Source: Triops longicaudatus (taxonomy: Eukaryota > Arthropoda > Branchiopoda > Notostraca > Triopsidae). Taken from it: a DNA stretch of 64,000 nt. This document shows positions 49,809 to 62,384 of this stretch, in pieces. The translations under genes and the position numbers were made by a program. The DNA lies in the NCBI GenBank assembly GCA_022885665.1, contig JAGQDJ010000020.1:62001-126000 (forward strand), read 5' to 3'. Each line of letters begins with the position of its first letter. Positions within the stretch are counted from its first letter, which is position 1. A model generated the notes under the pieces. That model was not told where the DNA came from, did no database searches, and saw nothing but the letters and a program-made list of their open reading frames with translations.

Positions 49809-50740
49809 ACTGCAAAATCTCGCTATAACGTACTGTAACGAAAAGGAACGGAAAATGTCTGTTATAGCCGATTGTACTTAATAGCTATTATTGGAATCAA
49901 TTATTTACTTTTGTATAGACTTGTACGTAATAGCTGATTATAAGCGTGTTCATTATAGCGAGATTTTAGTGAAAAGTTAAAAATAATATAAACGTGTAAG
50001 AGTCTGATATAACGAACTTCAGAATGTACTAAAAACTTTTTTTTCTTTTATGTTCTTTATAGCGAGATTTCGTTGAAATAGTTCGGTTTGAGCAAATGTA
50101 CGAAAGTAGCTTCTGATATAAGGAACTTCGGATATACCGGATAGCTTTTTCTGTCCCACAAGTGTTCGTTATTGTGAGTTTTTCTCTAAAAGAGATCTGG
50201 TATGTGCATATTTGCAGAAAAGCATCGGATATAGTTAACTTTGGATATAACGGACTTTTTTCTCATAGGTTTGTTATAGCGAAATTATAGTTAAGATAGT
50301 GCTAATATGCAGAAGCTTCAAGTATAACGAACTTCCCGTATAATGGATCCCTTTATATTTACTACATAGTAAGCGTTATAGCGAGATTTTAGCTAAAAGT
50401 CGGTAATTGCACAATCTCTAAGAAGCGTCGGATATAACGAACTTCAGATTTTCTTCAATGTCATACAGAGTTTCATTATAGCGGGATTAGTTTCGGGAAA
50501 TTTACGATAATAGTAATTTGCTCAAGTTTCCGGTATAACGAACATACAGTATATTGAACATGAATGTCTATCCCCGATATGTTCGTTATAAAGAGATGTA
50601 TCGAAATCCTTGGTAACATATACATAATAAGTGTCGAGTATAGTCGACTCTGGATATACCGAACATTTCTTTATATTCTCTAGGAGGTTCGTTATAGCGA
50701 GACTTTCATACCCCTTAGAAAGTCCATTATAGCAAGACTT
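49809..50740. repeat. Degenerate array of pogo-terminus repeats
   Basis: Over about 0.9 kb, two related motifs alternate. One is like GATATAACGAACTTCGGATA (near 50005, 50114, 50227, 50313, 50430, 50534 and 50650) and the other like GTTCGTTATAGCGAGATTTT (near 49947, 50052, 50164, 50270, 50370, 50470, 50580 and 50690). The two are roughly inverted versions of each other, and the spacing is about 100-130 bp. Units are strongly diverged, so this is an old tandem or nested expansion of the terminal sequence of the adjacent MITE. Confidence 0.65.
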
Positions 50741-53700
50741 TACAGTAATCTGATGTTGCGCATTAGCAACGCTCTCTGGAGGCTATTAAAGTCTTCCAGC
50801 GTGTTAAGTTAATGAGAAGAAGGCTTAGCCACGCCCCCTTGCACGCCTTTTCGGTGTCGGCGGGTGTTAAATTCCGAAAGGCCGGGACTTACGGGAAGTT
50901 AATTAATTCGAAGGCTAAATTTTGCCCTGTTTTGGCCGTTTGGGCGAGAACTGTGAGACTGGAATGTTTTCAGTGATAACTTGTTATCTGGTAGTGCGAG
51001 TTTGACACGTTAGAAACGTCAGGAACGTTCTACTTGACTGACTTTGGCATTGGAGCTATTCATCTTGCATGGCACGATGTTTAATTCGGGTTTAAGAATG
51101 GAAATTTTTTTCTTTTCCTTTCATGCGGGGAAACCGGAAAAGCCTCTTTTAAGGGAGCACCCTTTTTGTGTCGATTTTTCTTTTTTTTGGCGTTTAGGAA
51201 GCGTAGAATTGAATTCCCTTTCCCGTTGCACAGGGAGGTAACCTTGAATTAGGGCGTATTCTGGTATTTAACAAGCAACAAGTTTACGTAACTGGGGTGT
51301 TAATCGATTAATCAATAAAACCTGTACTCCGTCCCCTTTCCTGCAAGATTTCCTGCAAGGAACACGTAAGAGCATAGTTTTATGGTTTGCTTGGTGGTCA
51401 CGCGAACAAGCTAAAAAATTGTAAATAAAATAAAAAAAAATAATAAAAAAAAACTCGATGAAATATTGTTACGCCATGTAGGAGTGCAAGAATGACACAT
51501 GGTAAAGCCGCTCTGTTTTGCGATGCTGTACGTCACGAAACTAACCTGAATTATGCCACGGTGCATTTGTTTAGATTGGCGACAGTCAAGTGTTAAAATA
51601 AAGGTTACGTCGATACAGAAGACAATTGAAAATTAATAATGTGAAATTAATAATGTGAAATTCCTTAGTGTATATTGTTCAGATGTCTCTACTTTCTTAT
51701 TGTTTGATATTTCCTCTTTGTCTTACAACAGGAAAGTTTGAAACACTTTGAAAGTTCTATTTTGTCATTTTGAATAATTACGAGTAGCATGAAATGATGA
51801 AAGTTCGAGTTAGGTTGCGTGAAATAAGGACTAGTTCTTGTGTTAAGGCTAATGAAAGACAGTGATTATCTTCTAGTCGACGGGCTAAAATGCGTTTAAA
51901 AGCAGACGGTGTCAAAAACACGTTATGAATGCGGTTCTTTGCGAACGTTGACATGCGGTACGTTCTTGTGGTACACTGGTACATACTGTATCTTCGTTTG
52001 TTGATAAAAGAACGCTTAGCAGTTTAAGCTTTGAATGTTTTGGGCTTTGAAGTGAAACAGCTGTAAGAGACGAAATTTGCCGAGTCAGCGAACAAGATTG
52101 TCGTTGTGTATTTTCGAGATTACATCGGATTGGTTGGTACAAAATTTCTCCGTCAGCGTTTTGAGATGTGTGACGTTTCATACTTTCCAACGCAAATTCG
52201 CGTCTGCAGTCGATGTAATTGGATAATATTCGTTGAAACAAGATTTTAACATTTAAAAAATATTTAATATTTACAAAAAGATTTTTTTAAAAAATATCAT
52301 TTTCATTCTTGTTTCATTATCTATTTTATTAAGCTAACGAGTTATTGCTTTACGAAGAAATAAATATTTTAGCACTAATTAAGCAGATGGACTTTACATT
52401 AAACCTTATTAGATACACGGAAGAACGTTTGTTCAGTAGGGAACACAATTGTTGCTCAACACGGTTTCAGTTAAGCCTTTCTTTTTAAGGAATTAGTCGA
52501 ATTTGAGCCAATTGTCTTCATATGGTTTCGTTCATTTGTAGCGAGTTTATACAGGTTTTGCAGCTTTCGAATAATGCGTCCCGATTAAAACAAGTCAGTT
52601 CTCGAACATTTATTTATTTTATAATAATTATTTCTGAAGGTTTTTTTTTTTTTTTTTATACATAACCCATTCTTGGCAGTCGTTTTCTAATTTTTGCGGT
52701 GCGTAAGGTGGCAGTTGACCTACAGAAGCATCTGCTTGTATAGCCGAGCTGATGTGGAACACGCCATATGCTGCCGCACCGTTTCTTTTTGTCTCGTTTT
52801 AATCCAGTTTTTATGACCGGGTTTCTTTTTTGTTACGCTTAAAACTTGAGATTTGAAACTGTTTTAAAAGAGTTTTGCGTGTAACGGGAGTGCGAAAATC
52901 TGGGCTGGTTTAACAGGAACTTGTGTACGACTGGTTGTTTTTCCGACCGCAAATTTTCAGCCCGGGAATGTCATGGTCTCTTGTGCGTGTATTTAAAGTG
53001 GTTAACGAAGAAGATGAGCACGCAAGCATGTCAAAACAGGGAATTCGAGTCTGGCAATGCACAGGAGTACAAAATTTCAATTCCGGATGGGAACATTGTG
53101 TTCCTTTTTTTTTCCTATTTGTATTTTTTTCTTCGCGTTCATTTTGTTTGCTTTTAATTAAGATTTTATTTTAATTTTTCTATAAATTCTATTTTGTTTT
53201 AATTTTTCTAATAAGATTTTAATTTATTTTATTTTACTTTTCATTTTAAAAGTTTTTTTTTTACAATTGCTTTTGCGTGTGCAAAATATTTTGACTGTAA
53301 ATTTAGTAATTTCTTTTTGTTTATTTCTTAACATTGTTACTGTATTTCTTAATTGTATTTGTATTTCTTAAAATTTATTTCTTAAAATTTCTTAGAATCT
53401 ATTGTAAATATTTGCTTTACTCGTTGCTTCGGTTTCGTTTTAATTGCTTTAGTTAAGGTTATATTTTAGATTTTTTTTTAATTTAACATGTTTAACTATT
53501 GCTTTTACATGTAAAACATTCCCAACAGTAAATTGAACGGATTTTTTAAAAGTTTATTTGATATATTTTTGGAAAACAATTGTCTGGTGACCACGATTTA
53601 AGTTTTGGGCGAAAAAAAAGATTAAGATGTGCCCAAACGAGAAGCAAAGTAGGACAACGGATACGTTGTATCACTTTATCGCGCACGAAAAACGATTTTA

Positions 53701-53902
53701 ATGTTACGAGGTTAAGGTAATCTAAGTTGTATACTGCACGTAGTAAGCCTTATCGTGGCTAATTGATTAACCGAGTTTTTAGTGAGGGAATGATGAGATA
53801 CTGAAGATCCTTGACTTGAATAGTCTCATAGCGCTGATTGAACGCCAATTAATTCTCTTTTTCTTTTTTATGTGTTTTAGATTTGAAAGCTCAGCACATC
53901 CA

Positions 53903-56900
53903 ATGACGAATACACAGGTGAGAGAAAAATGTGCATTTTTTGAAATCTTGAATTCTCAAAATTAATTGATTGCAAATATATCGAGTTTGGTTTGCCTTTT
54001 CTACTACAATTTTCATTATATTTTGCGAAAATGGGAAACAATTGGCCTATTGTTTTTTGCATTCTGCAGAAGAATTAAGAAAGCGTGATGTTTGATTAAA
54101 ACACTAATGTCTTCAGGATAGTTTCTTTAAGAAATATGTGAACTTAAACTTGGTCTTTTAGGAATTTATGCGTTTATTATATCCCATTAATAATTTATTT
54201 TATTTAACCAATTACTGTATTTTTTTTGCAAAAATGGCGAGAATGATATCGCGTTTTAGTATATTTGGAAAAAAATCAGAAAAATATTTAAAATAATAAA
54301 ACATTAAAATGTTGAAAGTATTGAATGTCTTGGTATTTTGGAAGAAAAATGCAAGTTTCAATTCCTTTTCGTGGTAGTTTGTAGATTTACCAATGGAAAG
54401 CTTTATATTTAGGAAACTTGCAAGTATTGTGAGCTTATTTTTCTTTTTCGACTTCTTTCGAGTGTCGTCTTGCAGTTTTGGGAGTTCTAAGTTGGGCAGT
54501 TTTATGTTTGTTAGTTCAAGGGGGGGGGGAGGGGGGGACCTTCTGCGCAGCACGAACTTCCTGAGCTTAAATTTAGGATTCCAAAGAAAAAAGACAAAGA
54601 AAAGCCAGTTTTCGGCAGAAAATCATTAACACGAGTTTTCTTTTATTTGTCTTGTCATTTTGCATGTGAAAACGTGCAAACATTAATGAAAATCGTTTTT
54701 GTGTAATATTTTATAAAAAAAGTTTCTATTTCTCAAATCAAAACCTCATTAACGTACGGCAATATTAATTTAAATGTAAAAGTGTTCGTTTTATTTACGA
54801 AAATGTCAGTTTGAATCCGAACATACAATTTTCATTGGAAAATACTGATTTAATATTTAAAATAATTATTTAAAATAGGAAAATGCATTTTGATTTCTAA
54901 AATTGTTTAGAATACTCATATTTTCTGCGAAGAGTAGTCGTTTCTGCTAGTCAGACGTGATGACTTCGAGGAATGTTCGAGTTCGAAAGTTTGGCGTGAA
55001 TATGAATATTTGTTCGAAAGGCCTTGGGAAGTGGAATTTCTAAATGAAGATTTGTTATCTGTTTCCAGTCGCCATTCCGGGGCGTTCGGACGTCCAAATT
55101 CCGCCATGTCTATGGTCAGGCGGTGAGGAAAGAGAAGTGCTACGAAAATGTCAAGATTACGAAAAGCGCCCATGATTCACTTTGCTGTGCTGTCAATCCC
55201 AAATTCGTTGCCATTATCACGGTAATTACCAAATTATAACCAATTTTTAACATATTAATTCCCCGTTCTTGACAGGTAAAATGCTCTTGATTTCTCGACA
55301 TTTACATTTTTCTTTACATTTGTTAAATTCTTTTATTCGTTCTGTCATGAACTTTAAGTTTTAAAGAAATTATACAAGCTTTCAAATTTAGTAAAGCAAA
55401 TAAATATTTTATATTCTCGTGGCTTGCATTTTTGTAATGGTTGGATTGTTTGTAAATTGTGTGTTGCCGTCTTTCCGTTTCCGTTACGCCCTCCACATAA
55501 ATAGCAGTGATAAGTTTGTTTTTCTTGTCCAACTCGTTATGTTTTGTTTATTAATGTTTATTTATGTTTGGTTGATTTTTTTCTTCGAACAAATTCTTTT
55601 TCTTGAATTTTCTTGTGTTTGAGTACTAAAAAGAAAAAAAAAATAATGCATACTTTATATTTTGGGTTTAGGAAGTGGCGGGAGGCGGTTCTTTTGTGGT
55701 TTTGAATCTAGAGAAGACGGGCAGATTAGATTTGACCACAGGGAAAGTCACGGGACATACAGGACCTGTCATGGATTTGAAATGGAATCCCTTTAATGAT
55801 AATGTTATCGCGTCTTGCTCCGAAGACTGTACAGTAAGTTGAAACTTATCGTCATTCCCGAGTCTGTGTAATATTTTTGGTCTCCTTTTCTGTCATCCTC
55901 CTTCTTCCGGTTTATTTTCGTCCTTTTCTTCAGTTTAATCTCTCCTTGGAGCCATTTCTAGCTTGGAGTTGACAATGTTTAGATTAATTAAGCACTGTAT
56001 AGCAAACGAACTTCGAACGAACGACAAAACGAAGTCCAGGAATTATTTGTAAGCTTTAAAACACACCAGTAGTTTTATTATTTTTTCATTTGGCCTAATT
56101 TTAAGCACTTCGGAATGGTTTGGTTTTGAATTGACATAAGGAAAACTCCACGTGCAGCTTTTTGTTAATACAATTTAAGCCGTGCAAGCAGAGCTCATTT
56201 GCAACTGGTTATAATGCACAATTAAACCAAGTTGCGACTTAAAAACGCGATGTTTAGAAATGCTTGGTTACAGCAGGTCGCACTCATCCTCTAATATGAC
56301 AGTAAAATTAATTGAAGTAAGTTTTTATTAAGTTTTTGCACTGCTATACCTGTTAATCTTCGGTGGCTTTGTTTTCGCTTAGAATCGAACGTTTTTCTCT
56401 CCAAGGTCGCTCTACCGCACGGTGAAGCGTTGCTGTATAGTATGGCTATAGTGAATGAATTTTCGTTCTGATTCACTTGAGTAACCAGAAATTGCGTATT
56501 TCTTTAATAAGTTATAAATATAAACTTAAGCAGTGAATGTTCATGTCGTCACGAGTCCTGCACAGTAGTAATGCTAAACGTTTCATTAGCGGCAAAAGTG
56601 AATTTTTGGCCCCTTACTCCCAGAGCCACGTAGTGGCCGTAGAACATTTACTCTTGGCAATAATGAAATGTACCGTATTTGGTTTTCTCTACGTGAACAA
56701 GTATGCTGTCAGTGTAGTAATAGAAGATTTTGGCTTTTTGTGATTTTTTTTTAAATAATTAAATTTATTTATGTGTTTATACTTGATATCTTGGAGCAGA
56801 ACTGATTGGGTGGTTTTATACGGTTGTTTAAATGCAAATAAATAAAGTATGTCGCGGTTTCTTCTTTTAGGTCAAATTGTGGTACATTCCCGATGACGGC

Positions 56901-59900
56901 TTAACGGGCAATTTAACTGAATGGCTGGTAGATTTGCAAGGACACAGTCGTCGTGTGTCCTACATTGAATGGCACCCAACAGCCGAGAACATCCTCATCA
57001 GTGCCGGATTTGACCATCTGGTGCGAATCTCCTTTTACCTATTTTATTTATTTATTTCTAAAAAATACTGCACGAAATATTTGATTTTTTTTTTCTTATA
57101 AGAATTTGAACGAAACGACTTTATGGACGTTTATTCTGTCCAAAGATTTTTTCTTCTTTTTTTTTCGTTTTTATACTTAGAACAATAGCGTAAGTTAGTG
57201 TTCTACACGAGTCTCCTACATCCGGGTACCTTTCAGTTATAATTCAAAACTTTTCATCTTTATGTCTTAATTAAGTGTTTAGTGTCTTAATTAAGTATTA
57301 TTATTGACGTTAAGTGTATGGCAACTCGAATTGTAAATCGAAGTTTGTATTTGCAAATTCTGTCCTATTTTCTACCGTTTGTAATTAAGTTTGTGAATTT
57401 GTAAATGAAGTTGGATTGTTTTCCCCAGATTATTGTGTGGAATATTAGCAAAGGCGAAGCTGTCAACGTGATTGATTGCCACAGCGACGTAATTTACTCC
57501 ATGTCTTTTAATCGGGACGGGAGCTTGTTGGCCACGACTTGCAAGGATAAGAAACTGCGCATTATCGAACCACGATCAGGGCGGGTGGTACAGGTGAAAA
57601 GTTAATTAAAACAGAAAACACCATGATTTTCTGCAAACAAAAAAAAAAGAAAACAAGGACATGATGAGATTAGAGTTGGTGAAATTAATTGGATGGGTGT
57701 GTTTGATGTTTTTCTAGGAAGGTCAGTGCCACCAAGGCAACAAAGCGTCCAAAGTGGTGTTTCTGGGTGATTCGGGTCGATTGTTTACCACGGGTTTTTC
57801 ACGTACTTCGGAGCGTCAATGTGCGATTTGGTCAGCGGATAACTTAACAACACCTTTGCGCATGGAAATGATCGATGCCTCGTCCGGAATTCTCTTCCCG
57901 TATTACGATCATGACACCAAATTAGTTTACGTTGCGGGAAAGGTATTTCAAAACAATAATACTAGTTAACTGTGAACCACGCTGCAAATGAGAGAAAAAT
58001 AAATAAATAATAATATTAAAACAATAATAATAACAGTAATAATAATAATAATAATAATTAAAAAATAATAATAAAAGGGACAAAAATATATTACATAAAC
58101 TTAAAAAAAAAAAACAGATAAATCCTTGTAACTGTTTTATGTTTTTAGGGCGATGGTAATGTACGGTACTATGAAATGACGGACGAAGCGCCATGGATGC
58201 ACTTTCTGAGTCAATACCTGTCAGGATCGCCACAAGTAAAAACTTAATTGAAGACACACCGTCCTTTAATTTTCTCTTTTATTATTTTAATTTTTCTTTA
58301 TACGATTTGTCACTTTCTTCGTATTTACATTTTTAGATATTTCTTTCTTTCCTTTTTTAGTTTATTTCTTATAGATTTTTTCTGTTTATTCGTTCGTTTT
58401 AATAATTTATTATAGATTTATTATTTATTTGTTTATTTTATTTATAGATTTTTTATACATTTGTTTTATATATTTATTTATTTATTTCATTTTTGCATTT
58501 AGAGAGGATTGGGTTGTATGCCGAAACGTGGTTGCGACACCGCTACTTGCGAAATTTTCCGGTTTTACAAGCTTCACGCTACTCGAGGTTTATGTGAGCC
58601 CATTTCCATGATCGTACCCCGAAAAGTGAGTTTTCACTTTTTTCAAACAATACATGGTTTCCTTGTTTAGAGTTAGGTTCGGCGTGCTATGACGTTAAAT
58701 AGGACGGAAAACGCAATTTCCGATTAATTGCGCTGTGAAACCGCAAATGGTATACCAAGAAGGGCATTTAGGTTGAGATTATTTTATAAATTTGTTTTTA
58801 ATTTTTTATTTAAAAGTTTTCATTCAAAGAGAGGAAAATTCTAAGATTAAAAAATTTCTTTTAGCTAAAAAAGGAGACGAAAAAAGTATGAAATGAATTG
58901 AATGTAAAGTACGCTTAACGTATAATAGATATCTATAATTTAGTCTTGCAAGCTGGCTTGGAACTTTCACCAGAAGAGGTACCTTTGTTGAAGTATACCG
59001 AACTGACGTAGACAAATGTTTACTTTTGGCACGATATAATAAAGAAAAAAAGGAAGAGGAGGAAAACGAAGCAGCTTTGATTACGGAGTCTTTGTAAATG
59101 TTATCTGATGTTAACACGTCACCTGTGCAAAGTTTGGGTTTTGAGGGAAAAAAATTACTCATTGTGAAAAAAAGTTCAAATAATAATAGCAAACTTTAGT
59201 GTTTTCCTTTTGTTTAGTGTGTGTGTCAAGGAAGTTGTGAACTTTAACTCTATTTAAGGAACTTTATAAGGCAATACGCTTTTCTATTATTGTTATTTTA
59301 GTCATTTTTTCGAATCTCTTTTAACTGTCTAGTGGTTTTCATTTCTAGTTTACGTCTGATTTTTTCCCTTTTTTAGTTTCTGTTTGTTTGATTATTTCGT
59401 AATTTTCACGTTCAGTTTTTTTAGACATTTTGCCTATTATTTTTTGCTCTATTTTTTAAGTGAGTTTTATTCATCTCTATCGTATTGATAAAATTATCTC
59501 ACAAATAGTTTAATCTTTAGCTTTCGAGTCATTATCCTTGTATGGTCTGTATAAGTGCGTCTTCATCTTCCTTTGTGCACATTATTGATCCTAAGTTAGG
59601 GAACTATGGTCTTTCTTGTCCGTTTCCTTATTCTTGTTCGAATTGCAGCGAAGCTTCAAAATTTGTAGGTATATTAGTCAAATAATGGTATAATACTCAA
59701 TATTCCAAAAATTTGATTTAATTTTGTTAAAAGCAGACTAAAACGATAATTTATCGAAACCTTTCGAGGATTGCCAACTAAAATAATTTTTGTTTTTCAT
59801 GTACTTGCAGAGCGAGATGTTCCAAGACGATTTGTACCCGGATACCGCGGCTCCAACGCCTTCGTTAACCGCTGATGAGTGGATTAGTGGATGTAACAAG

Positions 59901-61851
59901 CCGCCAATTCTTTGGTCCATGAAAACTGGTAAACCTTAACCTTAATTCTCGACTTTACGTGACAAGAATTTTGTTTAAAATAATAAATAAAAATAATAAT
60001 TATTATTTTCATAATTAATTAATAAATATATTTTAAAATTAATAAGTCTTTTTATTTAATAAAAATCTTTATATTTGAAGTCTTTTTCCAGATTTTATGT
60101 CAAATCTCTAGTAATATCTTCGAAAATTGCTAATTTTTTACTGCAGGTACTGCGGTACGGACCTATAAGCCGGTGATTGTGGATCCGGTGGAGAAGAAGA
60201 TCCGCATTGCGGATAAGAACAACGAAAAGAAGTTTGCTTTCATTGCACAAGAAACGGTGGTTGATTACCGGCCTCTTGAGGTGAATTTTCCTTTTTTATT
60301 AGTGTGTGTTACGAGTACCTTTTATGACTGTGACGTCAAAAGCAGACAAATGACTTTTTTGTGTTGTGTTTTACGTTGACATCTTGACTTTTTGACTCTT
60401 TTGTGTTCTCTTGTCCCCATAAACCCGAAAAGCGGGCTGAATCAGGGTTTCACGAAGATCTGTCCTCGGCGACAGACGATTCGGACATGGAAATAGCGGA
60501 AGAGGTTTTCTGCGAAGCCCAGTACGACCTTGATCGCGACGAATTGATCGCGTTGCAACACGCGGGCCGCATTCGGGCTTTAATTAACTTGCTGGAAGAA
60601 CAAAGCCAACGTCATCCACATGCGCGATACCGCACGGTAACCACCTTTCCTTCGCCCCGCCCACCTTTTCCCCTCTTCCCTTTAAAACGGAAAACCTTGT
60701 AAATAAGCCCAGCAAAAAAAAAAGGGAAAAAAATAAATAAAAAAAATTCCCCAAAAATCCAGAAAATTCCCCAAAGCAAGGAAATTACTGAATGCGGCGC
60801 AGAAATAAGATGTGGGCGGTTAAAACGCTTTAAAACGGGAAATGATTGGAATTCTTCAGTGGTTTTGGACTTCAAGTGGCGGATTATTTAACTGGGCGTT
60901 GGTTTTGGTACAGCTTTTGTGTTTGGTTACTTTTATAGTTGTTGGACTCGTTGGTATTTGGGGTCGTGATGGATTGGAAATTATGTATTGAAGTGTATAA
61001 ATATTTAAATTGTTTTTTTATTATTATTTGGGTTGGTAGATGCGTCCGGAGAAGCAGCAAGAATGTTCGGTGTCGAACCCGACGAGTCCTACACCTCCTG
61101 CGCAGGTCTCGCTCCCAGCTTCGCCTCCGACCACGCCCCTTTCGGCGGATACGACCAAGTTGGCTAAAACTTCGAGCAATTTTGCCACGAAATTCCAGCA
61201 AACACAGCAAATGTGGGGTCGTCCAGTGCGTTCCATGACGCAGGTGAGTTGCGCAAACTTTCTTTATTTCTTATTTTTATTTTTGTCTATTTCTTCTATT
61301 TTTAAGTCGCTTAACATGATTTTCGTCGATATGATTATTTCTTCGATTTTTATCTATTTTGTCCCAAATTTAATGGATTTTTAATTAGTGTTCGATTTTT
61401 AATAGTTGTCTATGCTTCTTTGATTTTTACCAATTGATTTTGCGATATTTCGTCCATTTTTAATCGGGTTTATCTGTATTTCTTAGATTTTGGCTGAACT
61501 TGGTATTAACGGTATATATTTTTATTGTTTTAGCTGAGTTTTCCGACACCAGCTTCGCTGAATAATGGCAGATCGCCTACAAAGTCTTACGGGAACGCGT
61601 ACGCGAGTCGCACATCTTTGTCGGAATTCTTGAGCGCGCAGCAAAAAGAGATTAGCATTGTGGAAACGTCCCCCGCGAGCAAGAAGCCATCTTCGGTGGG
61701 AAACAAAAGCGTGTTAAACGCGGAGGATGAAGTGCGCAATCTCCGAAATGAGCTCGCTGTGAAGGATCGACGCATCGCCGAGTTGGAAGATCAAGTCCAG
61801 AGCTTGCAAAAACAGATGACTGCGTTAACTGCGCAAATTTCGCCGAGTTAG
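53903..61851 (+). CDS. Coronin, coronin-2 type
   Basis: Thirteen exons: 53903-53917, 55069-55221, 55672-55833, 56871-57020, 57429-57593, 57718-57942, 58149-58235, 58503-58625, 59811-59928, 60147-60280, 60433-60636, 61040-61243 and 61534-61851. All join in phase to 685 residues. The WD40 propeller is clear: TSKFRHVYGQ, CCAVNPKFVAIIT, NDNVIASCSEDCT, YIEWHPTAENILISAG, YSMSFNRDGSLLATTCKD, LFTTGFSRTSERQCAIW and VYVAGKGDGNVRYYE. Next come GCMPKRG, CEIFRFYKL, EPISMIVPRK and PSLTADEWISG, which favour the coronin-2 subfamily. A Ser/Pro/Thr-rich linker leads to a C-terminal coiled coil (EDEVRNLRNELAVKDRRIAE). Coronins bind F-actin and Arp2/3 in the cytoplasm. The protein is about 160 residues longer than human CORO2A because of the linker. 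The 15-nt start exon (MTNTQ) is inferred and the least certain part. Confidence 0.92.
58037..58060 (+). repeat. TAA microsatellite
   Basis: A run of TAA trinucleotides, about eight units, in coronin intron 6, inside a wider AAT-rich tract. Confidence 0.85.
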
Positions 61852-62384
61852 AACAAAACACGAAACAATGAAAAAATGGAATCGGAGAAGATTGTATATT
61901 GTATATAGCTATCGTATTACTTCAGCATTGCGCAAAATCAGGAAGCTCTCCGTAAAAATACCGGCAGCTTATATTTTTTACTTAATTGCATCACTCTTGT
62001 TTGAAGAGAAGTTATGCAAAAATTCCGTGCAACAAAACCCAAAAAATCGTGACGCAAATTTCTGCTTGTCTTTGCAATGCTGCGCACACACATCAAACAC
62101 GAAAAGCCTTCTTTATTTTGATTTATGAAAGCGTGCATTGTTTTTTTGCCTTTTGTTCGCTGGACGAAGAAAAGGACAAGGGATTCCGAAAGCGTGCAAA
62201 TTTTGTGCCCCCTTCCCATGCGCAGCAATACATTGCGCAGCCAACTTTTTAGTCCCAGGCAGCTTTACAAACTCATTTGCGTTTTTACATTTAATATATT
62301 TATTTGAAGTTTACAAGGTTGATTACAAAGTCCAATAAGTATTTGCTTTAAATTTGTTTTTCTATCAAAAATATTTCTGCACGT
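61852..62384. other. Convergent intergenic space, coronin and peroxidase
   Basis: The coronin and heme peroxidase genes end toward each other here with 533 bp between stops. Both 3' untranslated regions must lie in it. No coding sequence was supported. Confidence 0.45.

Larger units (their letters stand above)
44809..53902. other. Gene-poor stretch of 9 kb
   Basis: No complete gene was supported in this interval. It holds the 3' end of the cathepsin transcript, the weak minus-strand candidate at 45243-45676, a possible first exon at 49288-49354, the pogo-like MITE and repeat field at 49566-50740, and otherwise AT-rich sequence with long T and A runs. Open frames of up to 109 codons (for example on the minus strand at 51912-52241) were checked and rejected. 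Confidence 0.5.

Noticed and set aside
51912..52241. Minus-strand frame of 109 codons
   Set aside because: Starts at TTG rather than ATG, has no splice context and no recognisable family.
52921..53174. Plus-strand frames upstream of coronin, one containing MSWSLVRVFK
   Set aside because: Considered as an alternative coronin start, but no donor in the right phase joins it to the propeller exon.
54522..54538. Run of G bases interrupted by one A
   Set aside because: Simple homopolymer in coronin intron 1; no further structure seen.
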